A stretch of DNA of 64,000 nt from Sphingobacterium hungaricum (GCF_015210005.1 NZ_MU158698.1:2277337-2341336), one strand, 5' to 3'. Shown: positions 45,601-55,252, counted from the first letter of the stretch. A program made the numbers and translations. Notes: generated by a model not told the origin, from the letters alone.

Positions 45601-45779
45601 ATCTTCCTGCTGAGAAATTAAAATCATTAGGTGTCAAAAATGCACGGATTTATTTTCAAGGTGTAAATCTATTGTACTGGAGCAAGTTCAAATTATGGGA
45701 TCCGGAATTGAATACGGCCAATGGATCTTCTTATCCAAATACAAGAACATTCTCTTTAGGTATACAAGCTAATTTTTAG
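42684..45779 (+). CDS. SusC/RagA-family TonB-dependent transporter (second locus)
   Basis: 1031 residues from the ATG at 42684; an in-frame GTG at 42660 would put extra polar residues before the signal peptide. The signal ends near FAQT. A carboxypeptidase-like domain (ITGKVRNNLNQPVAGVSV) precedes the TonB box and plug (LNEVVVVGYGQQRKINMVGAQS). It is the importer of a polysaccharide utilisation locus whose later genes encode GH92 mannosidases, so mannose-rich glycan fragments are the likely cargo. Confidence 0.95.
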   Translation: MKEKLRFFCKNGLAIFLIISFHSLFAQTSSDQMTITGKVRNNLNQPVAGVSVTNLTSLNTVATNDLGSYQVTGARGDSIEFRYIGYKTQRIAINTTIELNVVLEGEDNSLNEVVVVGYGQQRKINMVGAQSTVKVEDLKQPVANLSASLAGRIAGLVGVQRTGLPGSNSADVWIRGISTFNSQNSASPLIVVDGVQGRDLNAFDPEDISTLTILKDASATAVYGAQGANGVILITTKKGRSGKPTLMFNYNQGMVDFTKTPELTNAEQYMRLRNEAMVSSNLSPEYSEEYIQNTLNGTDPYLYPNVNWMDALFKNASYNRRANFSARGGSDNTQYYTSLAYYDESSLLNTDALQSYKADTRFRRYNFTSNVDMNWTKTTKFTLGVQGYVTNTNYPGTNPQTAFSRVMQTNPVLYPLMYPGNLIPSVNQSSDAQPNPYALVTQTGYQNIFSSQLYSNARITQELDVLTTGLSAYAMFSFDTFNSHTISRTRNRTTYNIDRANPYKEDGSLNLVIMSNGSDDLSYARANSGDRQFYFESGLNYNRQFDKHGLSGLLLYTQTDEVSAFAGDLTSSLPFRTQRIVGRANYLYDDRYAAEFNFAYDGSENFLPSRRFGFFPSFGVGWILSNEQFFEPLKETFQMVKLRYSNGITGSGGGGRRFGFMTIVSTGANGYSFYNGSSNIGYGGVAISDYGYDVTWAESRKQDLGLEFTTLNGKLNVTVDWFKENRTGVFLQRGSLPNYLGLQNQPYGNLGKINNQGFDGTVAMEGVEWGKTTWSFNGTFSYNKDQVIENDSPKQLYPYLERRGRNFLSTYGYVADGLFQSQGEVDNHADQSALGAQRVGDIRYKDLNGDGVINTYDQTKIGNGDVPNLVYGAGFNVSYKNIYFGAFFQGIEGAERLISGDGIIPFNNSTGAERSNLYAIAESRWTPENPSDDVFYPRLGYGNSVNTNNAVASTWWVKDIDFLRLKTLDLGYYLPAEKLKSLGVKNARIYFQGVNLLYWSKFKLWDPELNTANGSSYPNTRTFSLGIQANF

Positions 45780-45851
45780 AAAGGGTATGGCTATACAAAC
45801 AGAATTAAACTTGTTCGATAAGCCATGCAGTTAAATTAAAATATTCAAAAC

Positions 45852-47660
45852 ATGAAAACTAAACTATTAAGTATCATAGCAGCCACTGGGGTTTTTCTTT
45901 CCACCTCATGTGTAGGATTCTTAGATCAGATTCCGGATGATGTATTGACCGTAGAAGACATATTCAAATCACGTAATTATGTAGATAATTATTTAGCTCA
46001 AATCTATGCCAATATTCCAAATGAAATGGCGCAGCGATTTGTCGGAACACAATATTCCGGAGCTTGGACGGCAGCTTCTGATGAAGGGAAATACAATTGG
46101 GATTTTAATTATGCCAATAATTTAAACAAGAGTACTTGGTCGACAACAGACGGAACGGTCTCCAGCTACTGGGATAATTACTACAAATCAATTCGTAATT
46201 CCACGGATTTCATCGACAAGATCGATGGAGCGAATCCCGAAGAAGTAAATGACGCGTTAAAATCCAGATACAAAGCTGAAGCGAGAGCTTTGCGTGCAAT
46301 GTACTATTTCTGGCTTGTTCGCATCTATGGTCCGGTTCCTTTGGTGAATACGGTATTGCCTGTGGATGCACCGCTTGAAGAAGTGTTGTTGCCTAGAAGC
46401 ACATTTGATGAGTGTATTAATTTTATCACGAGCGAATTGGATATTGCTTATGTGGACCTTCCAACAATTCCTGTAAGCAGCGAATATGGCCGGATTACAA
46501 AAGGGATGGCTAAAGCTTTTAAGCAACAAGCTTTATTGCTTTCAGCAAGTCCATTGTTCAATGGAAATACAGATTTGTCATCGTTGGTTAATACAGATGG
46601 TACTCCATTGATCAACCAAACTTATGATCAGAATAAATGGAAATTGGCAGCGGATGCGGCGAAAGAATTCTTGACAGAATTTGTTCCTACCAACTACAAG
46701 CTTTTTGTTGTAACCAATACCGATCCATTTTTACAGGCATATAATTCGACTAAAGAAGTAATGACAACGGAGTGGAATACAGAATGGATTTTTGCTAGAC
46801 CGAATTCGGATAATTATTCGCAGTATGATAAAACACCAAAGCATGTTGGTTTTACAACAGATGTGCAAGGTGCAGGAGCATTGGGTGCTACGCAAAAAAT
46901 GGTTGATGCTTATTACATGAATAATGGACTTCCGATAACCAATAGTGCGTCTACTTATCAAAGTTCCGGATTCTCTCAGTTTAGAGCACCATTCGATACA
47001 AAATTGCGAAGCACATTCAATCAATGGGTCAATCGTGAGCCCCGCTTTTATGTAGGAATCACCTATAACAACAGCTATTGGTTAAATCAAGGGTCCAACT
47101 CGAATGAGGTGATTACAAACATGGAATTATCTGGTAACTCGGGACGTAAGCAGAGTACGTCGGATGTTTCTCCAACAGGTTATATTGTTCGTAAAAATGT
47201 ATTCAATAACGGTAACAACAGAGGTTCTGTCCAATTAAGGCTTGCTCAAGTTTACTTGGATTATGCAGAAGCTTTAAACGAGTATGATCCTAACAACGCA
47301 GACATCTTGATTTATGTAAACTTAATCAGAGCGAGAGCTGGAATTCCTATCTATGGAACTGGAGTGGGAGAGGTCGCTATCCCAGCGTCTCAAGCGGCTA
47401 TGCGTACGGCTATTCGCCGCGAGCGCCAAATCGAATTGGCATTTGAGAACGCACGTTATTTCGATGCGCGTCGCTGGAAAACAGCTGCTGCTGAATTCGG
47501 AGGTGAAGTATATGGAATGAATATGTTCGCCGATGGCAATGCATTCTATGAAAGAACATTGATCGAAACAAGAACTTTCCGTCAAAGGGATTATTTATGG
47601 CCAATTCCAAATAATGAGATATTGAAGAACGTATTAATGGTTCAAAATCCAGGTTGGTAA
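45852..47660 (+). CDS. SusD/RagB-family lipoprotein (second locus)
   Basis: 602 residues, longer than the SusD of the first locus. Lipobox STSC (Cys20), then VGFLDQIPDDVLTVEDIF. Family segments KSRYKAEARALRAMYYFWLVRIYGPVPLV and RRERQIELAFENARYFDARRWKTA are present. It is the surface glycan-binding partner of the upstream SusC, 72 bases downstream of it. Confidence 0.95.
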   Translation: MKTKLLSIIAATGVFLSTSCVGFLDQIPDDVLTVEDIFKSRNYVDNYLAQIYANIPNEMAQRFVGTQYSGAWTAASDEGKYNWDFNYANNLNKSTWSTTDGTVSSYWDNYYKSIRNSTDFIDKIDGANPEEVNDALKSRYKAEARALRAMYYFWLVRIYGPVPLVNTVLPVDAPLEEVLLPRSTFDECINFITSELDIAYVDLPTIPVSSEYGRITKGMAKAFKQQALLLSASPLFNGNTDLSSLVNTDGTPLINQTYDQNKWKLAADAAKEFLTEFVPTNYKLFVVTNTDPFLQAYNSTKEVMTTEWNTEWIFARPNSDNYSQYDKTPKHVGFTTDVQGAGALGATQKMVDAYYMNNGLPITNSASTYQSSGFSQFRAPFDTKLRSTFNQWVNREPRFYVGITYNNSYWLNQGSNSNEVITNMELSGNSGRKQSTSDVSPTGYIVRKNVFNNGNNRGSVQLRLAQVYLDYAEALNEYDPNNADILIYVNLIRARAGIPIYGTGVGEVAIPASQAAMRTAIRRERQIELAFENARYFDARRWKTAAAEFGGEVYGMNMFADGNAFYERTLIETRTFRQRDYLWPIPNNEILKNVLMVQNPGW

Positions 47661-47681
47661 TTAATAACAGTTTAATAAAAA

Positions 47682-48656
47682 ATGATAATGAGAACGTTAA
47701 AAAAATATAGAACTGCATTAACAAAAAGCCGGCTGTTTTTTGTTAGCACATCGCTAGGGCTATTGTTTGCCTCTTGCACCAAAGATGTGGAATATACAGT
47801 CGAAAATGAAGGAACGATTTACATGGCTCAATCTTATCAAAATGTAGCCGCTGTGACGCTATTCGACATTGACTCCATACAAGACATCTATTTTGGCGCT
47901 TCCTATGGAGGTTTGCAATATCCAGGCGCTGATATTCCGGTTTCTTTCGAAGTTGATGAAAGCTTAATCGCTACTTACAATGCTCAAAATGGAACTGAAT
48001 TCATTCCTTTTCCTGCATCGTCCTATACAATTTCTGGACTTCAGACAGTCATTCGCGCGGGGCGCGCAGATTCTGATCCGCTAAAAGTTGTCGTTACAGC
48101 CAAAGAATTGGTATTGGGACAGCCCTATATGATTCCTATCAAAATGGTTAGCGCAGGTTCAGGGAGTTTCAATGAAAACTTATCCGTATCGTATTTTAGA
48201 ATTGATTCATTGATTCGTCGCGAGCGAGACATCACTTCTCAAGGAACGATTACGGTTAGCAATGAAAACAATGGCGGACCAACACATAACGAAGGTTCGT
48301 TGAAATTAATTGACGGCGACCTAGCGACTAAATATTTAACGCAGACGTATGCGCCGAATATGTGGTTCCAGTTAAAGTTCCCTTCAGCTCAGATTTTTGG
48401 TGCGTATACCTTTACTTCAGCAAATGATGCGGATACACGTGATCCAAAAACATGGCGATTGGAAGGTTCGAATGATGGATCTACTTGGACGACTTTAGAT
48501 ACGCGGACAGATTTTTCGTTTAGCGAACGTACACAGACAAGACGATTTGAATTTGACAACACAACGGCATACACAACGTATCGGGTAGTTCTTGTAGCGA
48601 ATAATGGTGCAAGTATCTTCCAAATGAGTGAATGGCGAATGATACAATATTATTAA
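47682..48656 (+). CDS. DUF1735 lipoprotein with C-terminal discoidin (F5/8 type C) domain
   Basis: 324 residues. Lipobox FASC (Cys32). Residues about 35-185 match the DUF1735/BT_3987-like domain common in SusCD loci. Residues 195-324 are a discoidin-like carbohydrate-binding domain (KLIDGDLATKYLT, WFQLKFPSAQIFGAYTFTSANDADTRDPKTWRLEGSNDGSTWTTLD). It is probably a surface glycan-binding protein. A hairpin with T-rich tail follows its stop. Confidence 0.9.
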   Translation: MIMRTLKKYRTALTKSRLFFVSTSLGLLFASCTKDVEYTVENEGTIYMAQSYQNVAAVTLFDIDSIQDIYFGASYGGLQYPGADIPVSFEVDESLIATYNAQNGTEFIPFPASSYTISGLQTVIRAGRADSDPLKVVVTAKELVLGQPYMIPIKMVSAGSGSFNENLSVSYFRIDSLIRRERDITSQGTITVSNENNGGPTHNEGSLKLIDGDLATKYLTQTYAPNMWFQLKFPSAQIFGAYTFTSANDADTRDPKTWRLEGSNDGSTWTTLDTRTDFSFSERTQTRRFEFDNTTAYTTYRVVLVANNGASIFQMSEWRMIQYY

Positions 48657-48672
48657 TCGATAATAAACGAAG

Positions 48673-48699
48673 AACCATAGGGTAAAACCTATGGTTTCT
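48673..48699 (+). terminator. Intra-operon hairpin
   Basis: Nine-base arms AACCATAGG and CCTATGGTT enclose six bases, followed by TCTTTATT. It lies between the DUF1735 gene and the next lipoprotein ATG (48718). It may lower expression of downstream genes or stabilise the 3' end of upstream ones. Confidence 0.6.
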
Positions 48700-48717
48700 T
48701 TATTAATTTTTAGATCT

Positions 48718-49683
48718 ATGAGAAAACTTGCTGCTTTTCCATTACTATATTCCATTATTATTCCCTTCTTTTTAGTTTCCTGTGGGAACAACACAGAAAG
48801 CGTTTTGCCTGAACCCGAAAAAGAAGAAGAAGTTGAAACGGAAGATCCAAATGCTCCGCCAAAAACTTGGAGAGAAAACTGGTTAGAACACGAATTGCTG
48901 CTGACCAGACAATATTACAATGATTCCATCGCTTTGTATTACGATGAGGATATGGATGAAAAAATTACTTGGCCACGCCGGGCATTGACCAAAATCTGGA
49001 ATTATACATGGAAAACCTACGGCGGATTTGGTCCTGATACTCGCTTGCGCGTCGCATTGCATGGAGGAACCTATGGCGGTGGGCATCCTGGATACTATTT
49101 AAGCAATAGCCATGGCTACATTAATATTATCGATGCAGGATTGGGAACCAATCGCTGGCTAGATAGCATCGGTGAACCTTTGGATTTGATTACACATGAA
49201 GTCGGACATATCGTTGAAGGCAATTCATACAACACGTTAAATTCTCCAGCATTCCCAATTTGGGGCGATAGCAAATGGATGGAAATTTATCAATATGATG
49301 TGTATAAGGGTTTGGGATGGACGGATAAAGCCACTAGCTGGCATAACCGCATGCTATTGGTTTCTGATAATTTCCCTCGAACAGGAACTTTTTGGTACAG
49401 AGACTGGTTTTACCCGATCTATGATCAATATGGTAAAACGGCGGTACTGAATAGTTTTTTCAAATTAATTTCCGAACATTTCCCTTCTACAAGTATTCCT
49501 AATGGACGTAGATATACGCGCAATTTAAATTTCGGAGAGTTCGTCCATTTCTGGAGCGCTGCTGCTGGTAGCGATTTAAAGCAACTTGCTTTGGACGCTT
49601 TTGGTGAAAATGACCGAAATGGTAATAATTGGGTTACACAGTTTGAACAAGCGCAGGTTGTATTTAATAAAATCACATATTAA
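48718..49683 (+). CDS. Lipoprotein with HExxH metallopeptidase motif
   Basis: 321 residues from the ATG at 48718; an earlier in-frame start lies inside the hairpin. Lipobox VSC (Cys22) and an acidic linker. The zinc motif is HEVGH (His160, Glu161, His164), with a downstream WGDSKWMEI segment that could supply a third ligand. It looks like a gluzincin peptidase, but I cannot name the family. Together with the BSP-type gene at 52087 it suggests that the locus also attacks the protein part of a glycoprotein. Confidence 0.75.
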   Translation: MRKLAAFPLLYSIIIPFFLVSCGNNTESVLPEPEKEEEVETEDPNAPPKTWRENWLEHELLLTRQYYNDSIALYYDEDMDEKITWPRRALTKIWNYTWKTYGGFGPDTRLRVALHGGTYGGGHPGYYLSNSHGYINIIDAGLGTNRWLDSIGEPLDLITHEVGHIVEGNSYNTLNSPAFPIWGDSKWMEIYQYDVYKGLGWTDKATSWHNRMLLVSDNFPRTGTFWYRDWFYPIYDQYGKTAVLNSFFKLISEHFPSTSIPNGRRYTRNLNFGEFVHFWSAAAGSDLKQLALDAFGENDRNGNNWVTQFEQAQVVFNKITY

Positions 49684-49761
49684 ATCTATCTTTAGTTTTT
49701 GTCTTAAGAGCGATGATAAAAAACTTGCAAGGTCAATTTAAACCTAATAATAAATAATAGA

Positions 49762-52077
49762 ATGACAATAAGTAAATTAAGCAGACGTTTAGTTATTATT
49801 TTTGGATTAGGGGCATTAATGCCTAATCTAAGTAATGCGCAAACGCGATTAGAAAAGCTGGAACCCGTAGATTATGTGAATACATTGATGGGAACCGACT
49901 CAAAACCCTCCCTTTCAAATGGAAATACGTATCCAGCAATTGGATTGCCTTGGGGGATGAATATGTGGACTCCTCAAACGGGTAAAAACGGCGATGGCTG
50001 GCAATACACCTACAGCGCTGACAAAATCCGGGGAATCAAACAAACCCATCAGCCGTCTCCTTGGATGAATGATTACGGTCAGTTTTCATTAATGCCAGTG
50101 AGTGGCCATGCAGAATTTGAACAAGATAAAAGGGCTAGTTGGTTTTCACATAAATCTGAAATAGCGAAGCCATATTATTACAGTGTGTACCTTGCGGATC
50201 ATGATGTGACTGCTGAAGTTACGCCTACTGAGCGCGCCTCAATTTTTAGATTTTCGTTCAATAAAACGGATAGCGCATTTGTAGTGCTAGACGCATTTGA
50301 TCGCGGTTCGGAAGTACAGATTATCCCAGAAAAAAATATGATTATCGGATATTCTTCGCGATACAGCCGTGGAAAACTTCCGAATTTCAAAAATTACTTT
50401 GTAATCGTTTTTGATAAGCCATTTACCTATCAAACCGTTTGGGAAGGTGATAAAAAACTGAATACGAATAAAATTACAGGAAACCACACAGGAGCGATTG
50501 TTGGATTTAAATCTAAGGGTAAAAATGATAAAATCCATGCTCGTGTCGCATCATCATTTATCAGCGCTGAACAGGCATTGCTAAACTTAAACGAGCTTAA
50601 AGATGATTCATTTGATCAAGTGGCAGCGAAAGGCCGCGAGATATGGAACAGCACTTTGGGCAAAATTGAAATCGAAGGTGGTACGCATGAACAGCATCAA
50701 ACGTTCTACAGCACGTTGTACCGTACGGTGTTTTTCCCAAACAAATTGTATGAAATCAATGCAAAAGGAGAAACGGTTCACTACAGTCCGTATACGGGAG
50801 AAGTTTTGCCTGGATACATGTTTGCAGGAACAGGATTCTGGGACACTTTCCGTGCCTTGTATCCATTGTTGAACCTAGTTTATCCTTCGATCAATGTTGA
50901 AATGCAAGAGGGATTGCTAAACTGTTATAAAGAAGGCGGATTCCTGCCGGAATGGAGCAGTCCTGGTTTTGCGGATATCATGGTCGGTAATAATTCGGCT
51001 TCCGTCGTTGCCGAAGCTTATTTAAAAGGCGCTAGAGGTTACGACATCAATACACTATACGAAGCTTTGCAGCATGGAGCGAATAACGAAGGTCCGATGA
51101 CTGCCGTTGGACGTAAAGGTGTTGAATTCTATAACAGTTTGGGATACGTTCCTTATGATGTTGGAATCAATGAGAATGCCGCACGTACGTTAGAATATGC
51201 GTATGATGACTTTGCAATTTACCGTCTAGCAAAAGCATTAAAACGTCCAAAAGCAGAAATTGAATTGTATGCAAAACGCAGTCAAAATTACCGCAACTTA
51301 TTCGACCCTTCAACGAATTTAATGAGAGGTAAAAATAAGGATGGTCAATTTCAATCACCATTCAATCCTTTGAAATGGGGTGATGCGTTTACAGAAGGAA
51401 ACAGCTGGCATTACTCATGGTCAGTTTTCCATGATGTTCAAGGATTAATTGATTTAATGGGCGGAAAGAAAACATTCGTTCACATGTTGGATTCGGTATT
51501 CGATCAAGCTCCTCTGTTTGACGATACGTATTATGGAGGTGTGATCCATGAAATCCGCGAGATGCAGATTGCTGATATGGGACAATATGCTCATGGCAAT
51601 CAGCCTATCCAACACATGATTTACTTGTACAATTATGCAGGTGAACCTTGGAAGGCTCAATATTGGGTTCGCGAGGTACTTGACAGAATGTATAAACCTA
51701 CGCCAGATGGTTATTGCGGTGATGAAGACAATGGACAAACTTCGGCTTGGTACATTTTCTCTTCATTAGGATTTTATCCGGTTTGTCCAGCAATGGATGA
51801 GTATGTGTTGGGTGCTCCATTGTTTCAAAAAGCGACTTTGCATTTAGAAAATGGGAAGAAGTTTGTTATTGAATCTCCTGAGAACAGCGCAACAAATAAA
51901 TACGTTAAGCAAGTGAAATTAAATGGAAAAACGTTTGAACAAAATTGGATTGGTCATGATACAATTTTGAAAGGCGGTTCATTTGCACTAGGTATGGACA
52001 GCAAACCAAACACAACTCGTGGAACGAAAGAAAATACATTCCCTTATTCATTCACAACAGACAAAAATAAATTTTAA
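49762..52077 (+). CDS. GH92 family alpha-mannosidase (first copy)
   Basis: 771 residues. Signal peptide ending SNAQ. The N-terminal domain begins VDYVNTLMGTDSKPSLSNGNTYPAIGLPWGMNMW, the GH92 signature. Catalytic-domain segments include GTGFWDTFRALYPL, FTEGNSWHYSWSVFHD and GDEDNGQTSAWYIFSSLGFYPV. GH92 enzymes are calcium-dependent exo-alpha-mannosidases, mostly alpha-1,2, of periplasm or surface. The linkage it cuts cannot be told. Confidence 0.95.
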   Translation: MTISKLSRRLVIIFGLGALMPNLSNAQTRLEKLEPVDYVNTLMGTDSKPSLSNGNTYPAIGLPWGMNMWTPQTGKNGDGWQYTYSADKIRGIKQTHQPSPWMNDYGQFSLMPVSGHAEFEQDKRASWFSHKSEIAKPYYYSVYLADHDVTAEVTPTERASIFRFSFNKTDSAFVVLDAFDRGSEVQIIPEKNMIIGYSSRYSRGKLPNFKNYFVIVFDKPFTYQTVWEGDKKLNTNKITGNHTGAIVGFKSKGKNDKIHARVASSFISAEQALLNLNELKDDSFDQVAAKGREIWNSTLGKIEIEGGTHEQHQTFYSTLYRTVFFPNKLYEINAKGETVHYSPYTGEVLPGYMFAGTGFWDTFRALYPLLNLVYPSINVEMQEGLLNCYKEGGFLPEWSSPGFADIMVGNNSASVVAEAYLKGARGYDINTLYEALQHGANNEGPMTAVGRKGVEFYNSLGYVPYDVGINENAARTLEYAYDDFAIYRLAKALKRPKAEIELYAKRSQNYRNLFDPSTNLMRGKNKDGQFQSPFNPLKWGDAFTEGNSWHYSWSVFHDVQGLIDLMGGKKTFVHMLDSVFDQAPLFDDTYYGGVIHEIREMQIADMGQYAHGNQPIQHMIYLYNYAGEPWKAQYWVREVLDRMYKPTPDGYCGDEDNGQTSAWYIFSSLGFYPVCPAMDEYVLGAPLFQKATLHLENGKKFVIESPENSATNKYVKQVKLNGKTFEQNWIGHDTILKGGSFALGMDSKPNTTRGTKENTFPYSFTTDKNKF

Positions 52078-52086
52078 AACAGACAG

Positions 52087-52809
52087 ATGAATTTTTCAAA
52101 AATCAAGAAGATGGTCTTGGGATTAAGCATCCTATTTTCCATCGGATTTACCCAGGCACAAGATCGCTGGAGCCGTGTCGAAAATGATATTAAAGTTGCC
52201 GTTTCCGTTGATACCTTAAAGAAGGGAAAATATACTTTGGTGTATATTGACAAAGCAAAAGGATTCGATCCAACTGTAAAACAGAAACTGATTGATGTGT
52301 TTTTTGTTAACTATCCATTGCTTGCAAAAAAATACAACAAAAAGGCAATGACGAAAGTGATTTTCGTTATGGATCCCGACTATGATGGAATCGCAGCAGC
52401 GGGTGGGGGAGTAATCCGTTTCAATCCAGAATGGTTCAAGAAAAATCCAGGAGACATTGACATCGTCACTCACGAAGGTATGCACATTGTTCAGGGATAT
52501 CCTGGAGGTGCCGGACCAGGCTGGATCACGGAAGGTATTGCAGATTATGTGCGTTTCGTAAATGGAATTGACAATGCTGGAGCAAACTGGTCGTTGCCAG
52601 AATTAAAACCAGATCACCATTATGAAAATGCGTACCGAATTACCGCTCGTTTCTTCTATTGGATAGAAAAAAATGTAAAAAAAGGCACGATGGTTAAATT
52701 GGATAATGCGATGCGGACTAAAACCTACAGCGCAGATTTCTGGAACAACCAAACTGGAAAAACAATCGATGAATTATGGGCTTTATACGTTTCTAATCCG
52801 GCGATATAA
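52087..52809 (+). CDS. Basic secretory protein-like metallopeptidase
   Basis: 240 residues, signal peptide ending FTQAQ. The zinc motif HEGMH (His129, Glu130, His133) is followed by GWITEGIADYVRF, the pattern of the plant basic secretory protein (BSP) family, which is widespread in Bacteroidota. It starts 9 bases after GH92 copy one, so it is cotranscribed. It may degrade the peptide part of mannosylated proteins; activity is inferred. Confidence 0.88.
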   Translation: MNFSKIKKMVLGLSILFSIGFTQAQDRWSRVENDIKVAVSVDTLKKGKYTLVYIDKAKGFDPTVKQKLIDVFFVNYPLLAKKYNKKAMTKVIFVMDPDYDGIAAAGGGVIRFNPEWFKKNPGDIDIVTHEGMHIVQGYPGGAGPGWITEGIADYVRFVNGIDNAGANWSLPELKPDHHYENAYRITARFFYWIEKNVKKGTMVKLDNAMRTKTYSADFWNNQTGKTIDELWALYVSNPAI

Positions 52810-52843
52810 GCAAATATTTTGTATTATTACACCATGCATTGAT

Positions 52844-52885
52844 ACCATGCTCGTATTTTATCCATAGAATACGGGCATGGTTTTT
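52844..52885 (+). terminator. Hairpin terminator between BSP and second GH92 gene
   Basis: Arms CCATGCTCGTATT and AATACGGGCATGG (one G-T pair) with a loop of about 10 bases, followed by five T. It ends 15 bases before the next ATG, so some read-through or a new promoter is required. Confidence 0.7.
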
Positions 52886-52899
52886 ATAAAAATATTCTA

Positions 52900-55194
52900 A
52901 TGAAAATAATAAAAAACCTAGCACTATTGCTTATGCTTCCTATAGCCTCCTTAGCTCAGCAAAAGAATTTAGTTCAGTATGTTTCTCCGATTATTGGCAC
53001 GGCCAAAATGGGTCATACCTTTCCGGGTGCTACAGTTCCGTTCGGTGCTGTTCAATTGAGCCCGGATACCGATACAATTCCGTACGCGATGAATGGGAAA
53101 TACAATGGCGATGTATACAAATATTGTGCAGGTTATCAATACGATGATCCGACCATCGTGGGCTTTAGCCATACACATTTTAGCGGAACCGGACATTCGG
53201 ATCTTGGCGATTTATTGGTGATGCCAACTGTAGGAAAGTTACAAATGAATCCAGGAACTGCAGATAATCCTCAAAGTGGTTACCGTTCTGGCTACAGCCA
53301 TGACAACGAAGAAGCAGAAGCTAATTATTACAAAGTGATGCTGGACGATCCAAAAGTTTTAGCGGAACTGACAACATCCACTCGCGTTGGATTTCACCGG
53401 TATACTTTTCCCAAATCAGACCAATCGCATATTATCTTAGATTTAAAATCAGGTATTTATAATTACGATGAGAAAAATGTATGGACTGTTGTTCGCGTTT
53501 TAAACGATACGTTAATGACTGGTTACATGCAGAGCAATGGCTGGGCACGCACAAGAACAGTTTACTTTGCAATCCGTTTTTCTAAACCATTTAAAAATTA
53601 TGGTGCACAGTTGGATTCCAAAAAATCAGTTTATCAAGGCTTCTGGCGCAAATTTAATCAAACAGACAATTTTGCTGATTTAGCAGGACGCAATTTGAAA
53701 ATGCATTTTGATTTTGATACAGAAGATCAAGAACAGATCCAGCTTAAAGTTGCTTTGAGTCCAGTAAGCATGAAAAATGCGCTAGCAAACATGGAAGCGG
53801 AAGTTCCTCATTGGGATTTTGACAAAGTAAAAGCCGATGGACAGCAGCTTTGGGAAGCAGAATTGCAAAAGATAAAGGTCGATTTGCTTGCTGAGGATGA
53901 TTACGTAAATTTCTATACGGCTATGTACCATGCTGCATTGATGCCAACGGTTTACATGGATGTCAATGGAGAATACAGAGGTCTTGATCAAGAAATTCAC
54001 AAAGCAGAAGGATTTACAAATTACACGTCGTTTTCATTATGGGATACGTTTAGGGCATTTCATCCGTATATGAACATTGTCAATCCAAAACGGAATGCAG
54101 ATATGGTGTCGTCGATGATGGCACATTACGATCAGAGCGTGCTCAAAATGTTGCCGATATGGTCGCATTATGCTAACGACAATTGGTGTATGAGCGGCTA
54201 TCATTCAGTTTCTGTGATTGTAGATGCTATCTTAAAAGGAGTGTATAAAGGGGATGCGGAAGCTGCGTTGGCGGCTTGTGTGCAAACAGCAAATACCCGA
54301 AAATACGAAGGAATAGGACCTTACATTGATCTTGGCTACGTTCCGGATGATGTGTCAGGAACTTCGGTTTCAAATACGTTGGAATATGCTTACGACGATT
54401 GGTGCATTGCTCAATTGGCAAAGCATTTAGGCAAAGATGATGTGTATGCGACATTCTCGAAAAGAGCAGAAAACTGGAGAAATCTGTACGATGAATCCAT
54501 TGGATTTATGCGTCCGAAAGATTCAAAAGGAAAATTCAGAGAGGATTTCGATTTGTTAGAAACACATGGTCAAGGATTTATCGAAGGAAACACATGGAAT
54601 TACAGTCTGTATGTTCCTCATAATCCGGAAGCGTTGATGGAAACAATGGGTGGAAAAAAACGTCTTTCAGCTTATTTGGATTCGTTGTTCACTATGCATC
54701 TTCCAGATAAATTCTTTGCCAATACAGAAGACATTACACGCGAAGGAATTATCGGAAACTACGTGCATGGCAATGAACCGGCGCACCATGTTGTTTATTT
54801 TTACAATACGGTAGGAGAAGCTTGGAAAGGACAATCCAGGATCCGAATGATTTTGGAGAATCAATACCATACAGGCCATGATGGTTTGGGCGGTAATGAT
54901 GATTGCGGTCAGATGAGCGCTTGGTATCTATTCAGTTCGATGGGATTCTATCCAGTTAGCCCAGGTTCGGATGAGTATTGGATTGGAAGTCCGGCTGTGA
55001 AGTCTGCAGAGATTGCATTGGACGGAGGAAAAACATTCCGTATCGAAGCCGCTAACCAAAGCAAAAAGAATGTGTATGTGAAAGAGGTGAAATTAAATGG
55101 AAAAGTAATTTCAAACCATAAAATCAAGCATTCGGATATCACAAATGGGGGCGTTCTTTCGTTTGTGATGAGTTCAAAACCTGTTAAGAAATAA
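52900..55194 (+). CDS. GH92 family alpha-mannosidase (second copy)
   Basis: 764 residues. Signal peptide ending SLAQ. N-terminal segment VQYVSPIIGTAKMGHTFPGATVPFGAVQLSPDTD is the classic GH92 start. Later segments SLWDTFRAFHPYM, FIEGNTWNYSLYVPH and GNDDCGQMSAWYLFSSMGFYPVSPGSDEYWIGSP carry the catalytic acid region. It differs clearly from copy one (mannosidase of a different GH92 group), so the two enzymes likely cut different linkages. Confidence 0.95.
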   Translation: MKIIKNLALLLMLPIASLAQQKNLVQYVSPIIGTAKMGHTFPGATVPFGAVQLSPDTDTIPYAMNGKYNGDVYKYCAGYQYDDPTIVGFSHTHFSGTGHSDLGDLLVMPTVGKLQMNPGTADNPQSGYRSGYSHDNEEAEANYYKVMLDDPKVLAELTTSTRVGFHRYTFPKSDQSHIILDLKSGIYNYDEKNVWTVVRVLNDTLMTGYMQSNGWARTRTVYFAIRFSKPFKNYGAQLDSKKSVYQGFWRKFNQTDNFADLAGRNLKMHFDFDTEDQEQIQLKVALSPVSMKNALANMEAEVPHWDFDKVKADGQQLWEAELQKIKVDLLAEDDYVNFYTAMYHAALMPTVYMDVNGEYRGLDQEIHKAEGFTNYTSFSLWDTFRAFHPYMNIVNPKRNADMVSSMMAHYDQSVLKMLPIWSHYANDNWCMSGYHSVSVIVDAILKGVYKGDAEAALAACVQTANTRKYEGIGPYIDLGYVPDDVSGTSVSNTLEYAYDDWCIAQLAKHLGKDDVYATFSKRAENWRNLYDESIGFMRPKDSKGKFREDFDLLETHGQGFIEGNTWNYSLYVPHNPEALMETMGGKKRLSAYLDSLFTMHLPDKFFANTEDITREGIIGNYVHGNEPAHHVVYFYNTVGEAWKGQSRIRMILENQYHTGHDGLGGNDDCGQMSAWYLFSSMGFYPVSPGSDEYWIGSPAVKSAEIALDGGKTFRIEAANQSKKNVYVKEVKLNGKVISNHKIKHSDITNGGVLSFVMSSKPVKK

Positions 55195-55212
55195 ACAAGG
55201 AGTTGACTTATA

Positions 55213-55252
55213 AAAAATCCCCCGAAACTTGTAATTTTCGGAGGATTTTTTT
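55213..55252 (+). terminator. Terminator at end of the mannosidase locus
   Basis: CCCCGAAA and TTTTCGGAGG segments form an imperfect stem followed by seven T. It lies just past the second GH92 stop. Confidence 0.75.
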
